Below are positions 37,686-45,405 of a DNA stretch of 64,000 bases, in pieces; position 1 is the stretch's first letter, and the number at the start of each line of letters is the position of its first letter. The translations under genes and the position numbers were made by a program. The stretch is from assembly GCF_963664075.1 (NCBI RefSeq), contig NZ_OY760916.1:4188710-4252709 (forward strand). The letters run 5' to 3'. The DNA comes from an uncultured Desulfobulbus sp. Lineage in GTDB: Bacteria > Desulfobacterota > Desulfobulbia > Desulfobulbales > Desulfobulbaceae. Under the pieces are notes generated by a model. That model was not told where the DNA came from. It made no database searches and saw nothing but the letters and a program-made list of their open reading frames with translations.

Positions 37686-37874
37686 TTACCACCAGCAGAC
37701 GGTTTTGTCGTTGGCGAAGATTTTCTGTACGAGTGTATCGTAGTTAGGCTCGCCGTCGTAGAGTTTGAACTCATCAGCAACCCGGTCGCGGTTGAGGATC
37801 TCAACCAGCTTTTTTACATCATCGGTGGGCTCAGATCTATAGACCTGGAGAATTTTCATTGCATCATCACTCAT
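37686..37874 (-). CDS. Small conserved protein of the TusA/DsrE sulfur operon
   Basis: A 62-residue protein starting MSDDAMKILQVYRSEPTD and ending KTVCWW, with one Cys near the C-terminus that could act in sulfur transfer. GAGGAGA lies ahead of the start. It is the last gene of the minus-strand operon and is followed by the terminator. I do not know a family name. Small conserved proteins in the same clusters of sulfur-disproportionating bacteria make a role in sulfur trafficking plausible. Confidence 0.7.
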   Translation of the reverse strand: MSDDAMKILQVYRSEPTDDVKKLVEILNRDRVADEFKLYDGEPNYDTLVQKIFANDKTVCWW

Positions 37875-37888
37875 CGCTCAATCTCCTC

Positions 37889-38236
37889 TTATTCGCTACA
37901 AGCAGCAGGCGGCTCGTGGGATTGTTTAGGAAGACCATAAGGAATGATGACATCAGCGTCTCTCATTGCTTCGCCAAGTTCTTCCAAAGAAATATTGGCA
38001 ATTTCAGCATCTGCAGGCAGCTCGGTGGGAGCCTCTGCGCCGCAGCTGTATACCTGACCTTCCATATCCATGATCCAGGCGATGTTCTCAGACATGTAGT
38101 TAGAGAAACGCGGAAATTCGCCGTTCATGATAACAGGGTAGGCGTAGTGATTTTCAACAGCAAGTCCCAGACCGGAGCGAATACCGTCATTATAAACACG
38201 GTTGGCGATCAGGATGTAAACTTTTAATGATTCCAT
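37889..38236 (-). CDS. DsrE-like sulfur-carrier family protein
   Basis: A 115-residue protein with the DsrE/F-like pattern: a first strand KVYILIANRVYNDGIRSGLGLAV, a central GQVYSCGAEA with Cys, and an end strand ADVIIPYG. DsrE-like proteins accept and pass persulfide sulfur. Here the Cys of YSCGAE is the likely persulfide site. GGAGATACGG precedes the start. It is twelve bases downstream of the other DsrE-like gene and in the same operon. Confidence 0.75.
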   Translation of the reverse strand: MESLKVYILIANRVYNDGIRSGLGLAVENHYAYPVIMNGEFPRFSNYMSENIAWIMDMEGQVYSCGAEAPTELPADAEIANISLEELGEAMRDADVIIPYGLPKQSHEPPAACSE

Positions 38237-38248
38237 ATCCGTATCTCC

Positions 38249-38581
38249 TTACATGACGATGTACTTGGCGCATTCGTCAAGAATGGCACCATGGAAAGCC
38301 TGCGTACGCATTTGCTTATCGATCAGACCGGGAGGAACGTCTTTGACGTTATCAAAACCCTCACAGATGTAGCTGTCAGCACAGATAGCAATATTCTCTA
38401 CGGCACACAGCTGGGTCAGTTCGCGGAAAAGTGGATTTTTGGTCAGATGAATGGATTTGTAGGTAAAGAAAACCATTACTTCTTTCCCAGCACGAACCGC
38501 AGCTTTGGTGATGCCGAGGATGTGACGCATATGCTGAGGAGAGGTGACAAAAATCCCGAGTTTATTTGGATCAGCAGCCAT
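38249..38581 (-). CDS. DsrE family sulfurtransferase-like protein
   Basis: A 110-residue cytoplasmic protein with the DsrE-family fold: NKLGIFVTSPQHMRHILGIT, KEVMVFFTYKSIHLTKNP, then a Cys-containing strand (LCAVENIAICADSYICEG) and a C-terminal helix. The Cys in ICADS is a candidate persulfide carrier. It lies 38 bases after tusA, from which it could receive sulfur. The start is preceded by GGAGGAAC. Confidence 0.85.
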   Translation of the reverse strand: MAADPNKLGIFVTSPQHMRHILGITKAAVRAGKEVMVFFTYKSIHLTKNPLFRELTQLCAVENIAICADSYICEGFDNVKDVPPGLIDKQMRTQAFHGAILDECAKYIVM

Positions 38582-38619
38582 TAGCTTGTTCCTCCATTAA
38601 AAGGATGTAAACAGGATGA

Positions 38620-38877
38620 TCATCCTTTTTTGATGAAGAAACTGATGTAACCAGACTCTTCCTTCTCGCCCAGGTACTCGTGACCTGCACGCTCACACCA
38701 ACCAGGGATGTCATTACGGGAGCCAGGATCAGTACCCTGGATATGGAGAATCTGTCCGGCATCAATTTTACCGATTTCTTTTTTGGTACGCAGCAGCGGC
38801 ATGGGGCAGCTCAGACCACGTGCATCCAGAACAGCGGCAACATCCAGACCTTCGGGTGCTACTTTAACGTCACTCAT
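38620..38877 (-). CDS. tusA: TusA family sulfur carrier protein
   Basis: An 85-residue protein with the family motif LDARGLSCPMPLLRTKKEI; Cys24 in CPMP is the persulfide-carrying residue. A second Cys in WCERAGHEY is also present. TusA proteins relay sulfane sulfur between sulfurtransferases. It is first in the operon tusA-dsrE-dsrE-like-small protein and divergent from the YeeE/YedE permease gene, a genomic link reported for sulfur-disproportionating bacteria. AAGGAGAACACACA precedes the ATG. Confidence 0.93.
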   Translation of the reverse strand: MSDVKVAPEGLDVAAVLDARGLSCPMPLLRTKKEIGKIDAGQILHIQGTDPGSRNDIPGWCERAGHEYLGEKEESGYISFFIKKG

Positions 38878-39318
38878 TGTGTGTTCTCCTTAAAGAAAAT
38901 GCTTGATGTAAAGGGCCTTTTATACATGAAAAAAAGACGTTTTAGTTTATAGAGTAAACCTCTTTCTGTCAAGATGGAAACAAAAATTGAATGAAGATTC
39001 ATAAATGAACAATGAATCATTCTTTATTTATAATAAAAACAATAATTTGAATGTGATTATTGCAAGTTAACAGCTGTTGTTGACAAATAGCAGAGGCGCA
39101 GGTATTTTTGCACAATTCGATGAAAATATGCCTGATTTTAGGAAGTTTGTTGTTTTCATCAAAGAAGTCGGGAACACCAGTATTATCTAAGTTGCTGTTT
39201 TTGCGATCGACGGTTTCCATGTTCATAACAGGCTGCTGCTGTGAACGAAGAACAATGAGATGCCGTTATCGTTACGTGGGTGCCAATATCAAATTAGGGA
39301 AAAGGAGGCTGTCTACCA
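38878..39318. promoter_or_regulatory. Divergent intergenic region between tusA and the permease gene
   Basis: 441 bases that must contain the promoters of both operons. It is AT-rich near 38990-39060. I see no gene, tRNA or clear riboswitch. The permease has a strong AAAGGAGG site at about 39301-39308. Confidence 0.5.
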
Positions 39319-40554
39319 ATGGAAAGTTTGAAGGTTTTATGGCAAAAAATTAAGCACTTGTACAAGGTGCTCTGTCAAGAGGAGTGGAATGCGACCACCA
39401 CAGGTATCATTGTCGCCATTCTCAGTATTCTGGTTATGGCCTGGTGGCGTCCTTGGGGTGCTGTTGGCGCGATCCGTAACTGGGGTGACTGGATGCTGGT
39501 TGGCATTGGTCTCTATGATCCCGAACCCTTTGAAGAGTTGAATAAATCTATCTGGTTTAACTCTGGTTCGGTTATCGGTCTTGGCTTCATTGGGGGCGCG
39601 TTCATTTCTGCCTGTCTCGGCGGACAGTTCGCTTTCCGTTTCCCACCGATTCGTGAGTATGTCAAGGCTATCGCCGCTGGTATCCTCATGGGTATTGGTG
39701 CGACCCTGGCCGGTGGTTGTAACATCGGTGGTATGTACAATGCTATCGGTAACCTGGCGGCCAACGGTTTTGCCATGTGGGTTGGTCTGGTTCCCGGTGT
39801 AATTTTTGGTCTCTGGCTGCTCTACAAAGAGATGGAGCACATCAGCTGGGGCAGTGGCGGATCCTGGACCCTGGAAATTCCCTATTTCCTGCAGTGGGTT
39901 TTCGGTATAGCCGGTGTGGTTGGTCTGATCTACGCCGCAATGTATTATGTCAACTTTGATGGCGATGATTATGTCGAGTACATCAATTCTCTTCCCGGCC
40001 TGCTGTTGATCGCCGCTGGTCTTGGTTACGCTATGCAGCGTGGTCGCTGGTGTATGATCCAGGGCTTCCGTGAGCCGCACATGACCGGTGACTGCAAGAT
40101 GGCAAAATCTGTTGGTCTGTCCATCCTCATTGTCGCTGTTGGTGCCGCTGTTTTGAAATACGGCGTAGCTGTTCGTATGGACGGCGACCCCATCCTCAAC
40201 CCCATGTACTATGTTCGCGGAACCTTTGGTTGGGGTGGTGTTGTTGGTGGTTTCATTTTTGGTCTGGGCGCCATGCTCGCCGGTGGTTGTGGTTCTGGAA
40301 CCCTGTGGCGTGTTGGTGAAGGACAGATCAAGCTCTGGCTGGTTGTTCCCTTCTTCGGCCTGTCCAACTCTCTGATGAGTAAATGGTTTGCCGCCTATGA
40401 TTTTGAGGGTGAGGGGTATCTGGGAAGTTCCATTTATCTCCCCGATGTCATGGGCTATGGCTACACCATGGCGCTGATCGTTGGTTTCATTACCCTCTGG
40501 TACCTGGTTGTGACCTGGAACGAGGACACCAACAAACTGTTGTTACCGATGTAA
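39319..40554 (+). CDS. YeeE/YedE family sulfur-compound permease
   Basis: A 411-residue inner-membrane protein with about nine to eleven hydrophobic helices. Two repeats carry the family motifs GATLAGGCNIGGMYNA (about residue 135) and GAMLAGGCGSGTLWR (about residue 320), whose Cys residues line the pore and relay thiosulfate or sulfane sulfur in studied relatives. A further Cys is in GRWCMIQGF. It starts with AAAGGAGG eleven bases upstream. Its divergent partner operon encodes TusA and DsrE proteins, which would accept the imported sulfur in the cytoplasm. Confidence 0.93.
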   Translation: MESLKVLWQKIKHLYKVLCQEEWNATTTGIIVAILSILVMAWWRPWGAVGAIRNWGDWMLVGIGLYDPEPFEELNKSIWFNSGSVIGLGFIGGAFISACLGGQFAFRFPPIREYVKAIAAGILMGIGATLAGGCNIGGMYNAIGNLAANGFAMWVGLVPGVIFGLWLLYKEMEHISWGSGGSWTLEIPYFLQWVFGIAGVVGLIYAAMYYVNFDGDDYVEYINSLPGLLLIAAGLGYAMQRGRWCMIQGFREPHMTGDCKMAKSVGLSILIVAVGAAVLKYGVAVRMDGDPILNPMYYVRGTFGWGGVVGGFIFGLGAMLAGGCGSGTLWRVGEGQIKLWLVVPFFGLSNSLMSKWFAAYDFEGEGYLGSSIYLPDVMGYGYTMALIVGFITLWYLVVTWNEDTNKLLLPM

Positions 40555-40578
40555 GCAGCTATTGCTCATTGTTGTGCT

Positions 40579-40617
40579 CAAAAGGGTGGTATCCAAAAGG
40601 ATACCACCCTTTTTTTT
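40579..40617 (+). terminator. Rho-independent terminator after the permease gene
   Basis: AAAGGGTGGTATCC and GGATACCACCCTTT pair perfectly around a short A loop, followed by eight T. Confidence 0.93.
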
Positions 40618-40664
40618 GACAGGATTTCTACGATAACGAAAGCGATGAGAGTATAAAGGATTTC

Positions 40665-41264
40665 ATGCAAGGTCAAACAAAGCAAGACCGTCAAAAGATT
40701 CGTCAAGATAGATTGAAACTGCGTAATCATCTCTCAAAAAATGAGCGACAGCTAAAAGATGAACAGGTGCAAAGCAGGTTGCTCTCATCTGTTGCAATTA
40801 TGCAATTTCAGCATTTTTTTATCTATTGCAGCTATCGGACAGAGGTGGACACCTCTAAACTGATTTGTCAGTTATTAACCATGGGCAAGACAGTCTCTGT
40901 CCCACTGGTCAGAACTCAAACAGCCAGCATGGATGCGGTGGTGCTCAGGGATCCTTCCCTGGAGTTGGTTGCAGGTTATAAGGGGATTCCCGAGCCAAGA
41001 TCCAACCTTGTTCCGGAGAGGCTGTTAGATCCGAGGAAGGTTGAGGTGGTGCTGCTTCCCGGATCTGTCTTTGATCATTCTGGTAATCGCCTAGGTTACG
41101 GTGGGGGCTATTACGATCGATTTCTGGCAAATCAGGCACCTCAAGCCTTGCGGGTTGGATTGGCCTATAAGCTTCAGTTGGTTGAGCTTCTTCCTGCACA
41201 ACATCATGATATCCCTATGGATTTTCTTGTTACCGAATCAGATATTTACAGCTGGCCGCGCTGA
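40665..41264 (+). CDS. 5-formyltetrahydrofolate cyclo-ligase
   Basis: A 199-residue enzyme converting 5-formyl-THF to 5,10-methenyl-THF with ATP. The N-terminal basic helix (QKIRQDRLKLRNHLS), the substrate region FIYCSYRTEVDTSKL and the ATP-binding LLPGSVFDHSGNRLGYGGGY followed by YDRFL are characteristic. Its 3' end overlaps the convergent glycosyltransferase gene by 35 bases. The usual gene names are fau or ygfA. Confidence 0.95.
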   Translation: MQGQTKQDRQKIRQDRLKLRNHLSKNERQLKDEQVQSRLLSSVAIMQFQHFFIYCSYRTEVDTSKLICQLLTMGKTVSVPLVRTQTASMDAVVLRDPSLELVAGYKGIPEPRSNLVPERLLDPRKVEVVLLPGSVFDHSGNRLGYGGGYYDRFLANQAPQALRVGLAYKLQLVELLPAQHHDIPMDFLVTESDIYSWPR

Positions 41265-42294
41265 GAGAAACAGGGCGTCTATGTGTGACCTGGATAGAAG
41301 CTGTATTCAAAGCCAGGTTGCTTAAAAATTGTTGGGTGCAGGTCTCCCAGGAGTACTTCTCGGCAACCTGGCGACATGTATTCCGTGAGACCGTGAGTGC
41401 ACGCAGGGCAGCAGCCTGAAGATCGGTATCAAGCGCGCCGTTAACCCCTTCCTGAACCAGATATTGAGGACCGGTTACGGGAAAAGCAGCCACCGGAACA
41501 CCGCAGGCATTGGCCTCAAGCAAGACCAGGCCATAGGTGTCTGTCAGGCTGGGAAAAACAAACACATCCGCCATGGCGAGATGCCTGGCTAGATCCTCTC
41601 CCTTCTTTGCACCAAAGAAACGCACCTCCGGGTACTGCGTTTTGAGCTGCGCAAGGCTTGGACCATCCCCGATAACCCATTTTTTCCCAGGCAGTTCAAT
41701 ATTAAGAAAAGCAGGCAAATTTTTTTCTGGGGCTACCCTGCCCATATAGACGAAATGAGGCTCTGCATTGAGTAAGGCAGATTCTTCACCGGGACGAAAC
41801 AGTGTTGTATCCACCCCGCGCGACCAGGGAACCAGATGGGGAAACTTTCGTTCTGCAAGCTCATCGATAATGGTGGGAGCTGCCATGGTCCGCTCCGCTA
41901 CTTGGTGAAACCCGCGCATCAAGGCATAACTCATGCGCATGGGAACCGGTGCCCGCATGCGAACGTATTCAGGAAAACGGGTGTGATAGGAGGTGGTAAA
42001 TTTCAATCCGAGTTTGCGGCAGCTGCGTCTAGTGGTCCAGCCAATGGGACCTTCTGTGGCTATATGGACTGCATCAGGTGCAAATTGCTGCAACATTTTT
42101 CCAATGGTTGCACAAGAGACCATGGAAAGACGAATTTCTGGATAAGTAGGGCAGGGGATGGTTTTGAACTGATCCGGACTCAGGATCTTAACCTCATGCC
42201 CCCAGGCACGTAGTGTCTGACTTGTACGGGTAAGGGTGGTAACGACGCCATTAATTTGTGGATGCCAGGCATCGGTTGCGATACAGATCTTCAT
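41230..42294 (-). CDS. Family 4 glycosyltransferase (GT-B fold)
   Basis: A 354-residue enzyme starting MKICIATDAWHPQINGVVTT, a GT4 N-terminal signature. The start was preferred over one 111 bases upstream that would extend into the neighbouring gene. The C-terminal nucleotide-sugar domain shows YMGRVAPEKNLPAFL, GDGPSLAQLK and the E-rich motif LTDTYGLVLLEANACGVPV with the conserved Glu pair region. It overlaps the LpxH-like gene by 44 bases. Close relatives glycosylate diacylglycerol or phosphatidylinositol-type lipids, so a glycolipid product is inferred. Confidence 0.88.
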   Translation of the reverse strand: MKICIATDAWHPQINGVVTTLTRTSQTLRAWGHEVKILSPDQFKTIPCPTYPEIRLSMVSCATIGKMLQQFAPDAVHIATEGPIGWTTRRSCRKLGLKFTTSYHTRFPEYVRMRAPVPMRMSYALMRGFHQVAERTMAAPTIIDELAERKFPHLVPWSRGVDTTLFRPGEESALLNAEPHFVYMGRVAPEKNLPAFLNIELPGKKWVIGDGPSLAQLKTQYPEVRFFGAKKGEDLARHLAMADVFVFPSLTDTYGLVLLEANACGVPVAAFPVTGPQYLVQEGVNGALDTDLQAAALRALTVSRNTCRQVAEKYSWETCTQQFLSNLALNTASIQVTHRRPVSLSAASCKYLIR

Positions 42295-43066
42295 AGGATT
42301 TACCGCAAGCGGCCTCCAAAATGGGATGTTGATTATGCCATTCAATGATACCAAGACGGCCAGATGCATTTTCAGCCAGGGCTGTACAGCTTTCCACCCA
42401 ATCACCTGCGTTGGTGTAAAGGATATTGTTTATTTCCCGAATACCTGCCCGGTGAATATGGCCGCAGATGAGCCCATCCACCTGGTATTGTGTAGCCTCC
42501 TCGGCCACAACCTCCTCAAATTTTCCCATGTAGTTCACCACTATCTTGACCTGGTGTTTAAGGTAGGAAGATATAGAGCGGTACTCGCACTTGACGCGTT
42601 TACGGCCCAGGTTGAACCAGCGATTGAGCACCAAAAGCCACTCGTAGGCAGTGGCTCCTATTGAAGCGAGCCAGGGGGAGTTCTGGACAATGGGGTCAAA
42701 CTTGTCCCCATGCATGACCAGGTAACGCTTGCCATCAATAGTTTCATGGATGACAGAATTTTTAATTTGTATGTTATTAAAGGTACATCCGTTAAATCTA
42801 CGGAGCATGTGGTCATGGTTACCCGGAATGTAGACCACCCTGGTTCCATTGGCCGCTTTGGCAAGAATGGTCTCAACAATCTGATCGTTCACCTTGGGCC
42901 AGTGCCATCGTTTCTGCGCCTTGAGCAGATCAAAAATATCACCCACCAGATAAAGAAACTCGGATTCGGTCTGCAAAAGAAAGTCCAGGAGTTTCTCGTT
43001 TTGCAGATTGCGGGTACCCAGGTGCAGATCGGAGATCCAGATGGATCGAAAGTGTTGTGGCGCCAT
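42251..43066 (-). CDS. LpxH-like calcineurin-type phosphoesterase
   Basis: A 271-residue metallophosphoesterase related to UDP-2,3-diacylglucosamine hydrolases. Metal-binding motifs are all present: SDLHLGTRN, LVGDIFDLL, YIPGNHDHM, VMHGDKFD and ICGHIHRAG. The start MAPQHFRS was chosen because GGAGGG lies seven bases upstream; longer versions lack such a site. The substrate may be UDP-diacylglucosamine or another lipid-linked pyrophosphate. Pairing with a GT4 enzyme is common and suggests a membrane glycolipid pathway. Confidence 0.9.
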   Translation of the reverse strand: MAPQHFRSIWISDLHLGTRNLQNEKLLDFLLQTESEFLYLVGDIFDLLKAQKRWHWPKVNDQIVETILAKAANGTRVVYIPGNHDHMLRRFNGCTFNNIQIKNSVIHETIDGKRYLVMHGDKFDPIVQNSPWLASIGATAYEWLLVLNRWFNLGRKRVKCEYRSISSYLKHQVKIVVNYMGKFEEVVAEEATQYQVDGLICGHIHRAGIREINNILYTNAGDWVESCTALAENASGRLGIIEWHNQHPILEAACGKSYEDLYRNRCLASTN

Positions 43067-43313
43067 GAAGTCCCTCCTTCGTGTTCGCTCGATTAAACCG
43101 CCTCGGACACCTATCTGCTTCCGTAACGGCAGCTGGGCAATGAAACTGACGCCCTGATGAATGTTCACGGATGCAGGATTAGCTATCCTTTTTCAGGTGT
43201 GTCAGGCAGGATAATGAATGGATGTTATCCTTTGATCAGCGTCCGGTTTTATTCGAGTTGAGAGACTGTTTGAGCGGTGTTTGGGTTGTGTTGCTGTGAA
43301 GGGCATCTTGAGG

Positions 43314-44366
43314 TTAAACGCAGGTATGATGCACTTTAAAAGACAGGGTAGAACCGGTGACCATACTGCGTCCAAAATGAATGAAGAGGCCAAACCAGAT
43401 GGTTTGTAAGCCAAGGATCAAGAGAGGATTGAGCATTGAATGTATCCCAGATGCGATATCGGGTAAGGGAAGAGCCGGAATGGGTGTCACCAGACAGAGG
43501 AGAATGCCATAGACCACAGCAGCGATTCCCATTTTCTGATAGGCGGAAATCGAGCTGAACCCTCGAAAATCCGAGCGAAAAATTTCGGAGATAACCCGCC
43601 AGATTTGAGAAACCAGCAGACAGAGCAAAAATGCACTTCGGTATTTTCCGTTAAGAAAAAAGAAGCAACCAACCACGCCGGTGGCGGTATAAATCAGGCA
43701 GGTAATACCTTGGATGGGGATAAGTTTTATTCCGGCGAGGTTACCTTCGTAGACGGCTTTTTTGGTGGGGCCAGAAAAAACTAACGCTGGTTTATCAAAA
43801 AGAAAAGCGAGCACTTTTCCGCACTGATAGAGCGGCTTGCCATAACAACAACCAAAGCTGATACAGGCAAGGCGGCCCAACCCCTCACCGATGATGTAGC
43901 CAATGGACAGGGCTGCAAGGGTTATCTGGAGGGGGAGGGGGGGATATCCAAGCAACCAGCAGCCCAAATTGACCATCAGGAGAATAAGGGGGGTTGCCAC
44001 CAGGCCGCAGAAAAAAGCACCGCCGATGGTAAAGGTATACTGTTTTTTTTCCACCAGACGGGCAACCCAGCGGGCCGCAGGAACACAGAGGACTATCACC
44101 GCAAGGAGCATGGCAAGCAGTGGTCCCATGGCCAGGCCAGCAGCCAATGAGAGCACAAGGACATAGCTGATGCCAATAATGGCCGAGGTGGCAAGCAAGA
44201 GTCCGTACCAGGTAAAGTTGACCCCTTTCCATTGTCCTTTTGCATCACGGCTCACAGGAACCGAGGCAAGTATCTGAAAACGTTCCGCGGGAAGGTAGCG
44301 CCAACCGAAAATAATCATCAGGACAAAAAGGAGACTTGAGCCTGTAAGAAAGAGCCAATGGTTCAT
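43314..44366 (-). CDS. Prolipoprotein diacylglyceryl transferase-like membrane protein
   Basis: A 350-residue membrane protein with seven or more hydrophobic segments. The segment IGEGLGRLACISFGCCYGKP resembles the Lgt signature region, and the following YQCGK and Gln/Ile-rich strand match Lgt-like proteins. It is larger than typical Lgt and lacks an obvious HGG motif, so it may act on another acceptor. The start MNHWLFL was chosen because the upstream extension is not hydrophobic. It follows psd in the same direction. The region 43067-43313 after it holds no gene. Confidence 0.75.
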   Translation of the reverse strand: MNHWLFLTGSSLLFVLMIIFGWRYLPAERFQILASVPVSRDAKGQWKGVNFTWYGLLLATSAIIGISYVLVLSLAAGLAMGPLLAMLLAVIVLCVPAARWVARLVEKKQYTFTIGGAFFCGLVATPLILLMVNLGCWLLGYPPLPLQITLAALSIGYIIGEGLGRLACISFGCCYGKPLYQCGKVLAFLFDKPALVFSGPTKKAVYEGNLAGIKLIPIQGITCLIYTATGVVGCFFFLNGKYRSAFLLCLLVSQIWRVISEIFRSDFRGFSSISAYQKMGIAAVVYGILLCLVTPIPALPLPDIASGIHSMLNPLLILGLQTIWFGLFIHFGRSMVTGSTLSFKVHHTCV

Positions 44367-44400
44367 ATGTTTTCTCTTGATAATGATTTTAAAAAAAGAT

Positions 44401-45399
44401 TCAGCAAGCGGCAATAGCCACACTTGATCGCACCTGAAGATCGGTTTCCACCAGCGGTCGACCGAGCCCTGCAGAAAAGCGACTCTGCACATCAGAGCGG
44501 ACAGTGTTGTTTTGCAGATCCTCACTAAAGGCGATGCGCCCCTGCTGAAAAAGAAGGATATCGGTGGAGCTTCCCGGTCGATAGAGGCTTTTGGGGAAGC
44601 CTTTAGTCAAAAACATACCTTTGGTTACCGGTTGGGGATCATCATAACGGTGGGGCGAGTAGCACTGCACGATATCACCAATCATGAGCGCGACCACCTC
44701 AACCATGGCAACCAGACCAACCTGAGATCCATTTGGAACATCGGTATTAATGAGCGTCACCACCCGTTTATTCTTGGCATGAATAGAGGCCAGGGATATC
44801 TGAGCGCCCGGGTTGCAGGAGTGGCAATCACCATCAATCGTGTAGATTTCTTCGACTTCACCACTGACCGGCACATGGTTGTAATGATATTTATCCGGGG
44901 TGAGGCGAAAGATTGCAAAATCACCCCCAGCAAAATTTTCCACCCATCGTGAATTCGGCCCCAATAACTCCCTGGCTGAAAAAAATTTTTCCTTGATGAA
45001 GAGTTCAGGAACATCATGAAGGTTTCCAATGAGCACCTTGGCATCGGCCGGAGAGACAACAACAGATAGATCTTCGTCCATGGGGCGGCAATCCCAGTAA
45101 CGAATCTGTCGTTCAAAGACCTGACGGGGCGTGGTGAAACTCTGGTGTGAGGCCAGACATTCCCTCCAGTTTACTCCCATTTTTTTTAGGAGATCGAGCC
45201 CGGTGGCACCCAGGACCGGCAGATTGATGTCAAAGTGTAAAAATCCAAGCACAGCAGACATACGCTGGGAGGTCAGGGCACGAAAGAGTCCAGGGGCCTG
45301 TTCTCGTACACGGTTATAGAGAAGATCAATTGACTGATCGCCAAGGAACTGTTCACTGATGATGGATCCACTTGCTCGTTCTATGAATTGATGTTCCAT
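44401..45399 (-). CDS. psd: Phosphatidylserine decarboxylase family protein
   Basis: A 332-residue enzyme that makes phosphatidylethanolamine from phosphatidylserine. The self-cleavage site is GSST at residues 276-279 within SLYRPGSSTDILLF, which generates the pyruvoyl group. Other family features are PADAKVLIGN, FRLTPDKYHYNHVPVSG and LVAMVEVVALMIGDI. It is downstream of the large unknown gene by a few bases and upstream of the Lgt-like gene. Confidence 0.93.
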   Translation of the reverse strand: MEHQFIERASGSIISEQFLGDQSIDLLYNRVREQAPGLFRALTSQRMSAVLGFLHFDINLPVLGATGLDLLKKMGVNWRECLASHQSFTTPRQVFERQIRYWDCRPMDEDLSVVVSPADAKVLIGNLHDVPELFIKEKFFSARELLGPNSRWVENFAGGDFAIFRLTPDKYHYNHVPVSGEVEEIYTIDGDCHSCNPGAQISLASIHAKNKRVVTLINTDVPNGSQVGLVAMVEVVALMIGDIVQCYSPHRYDDPQPVTKGMFLTKGFPKSLYRPGSSTDILLFQQGRIAFSEDLQNNTVRSDVQSRFSAGLGRPLVETDLQVRSSVAIAAC

Positions 45400-45405
45400 A
45401 TGGTA

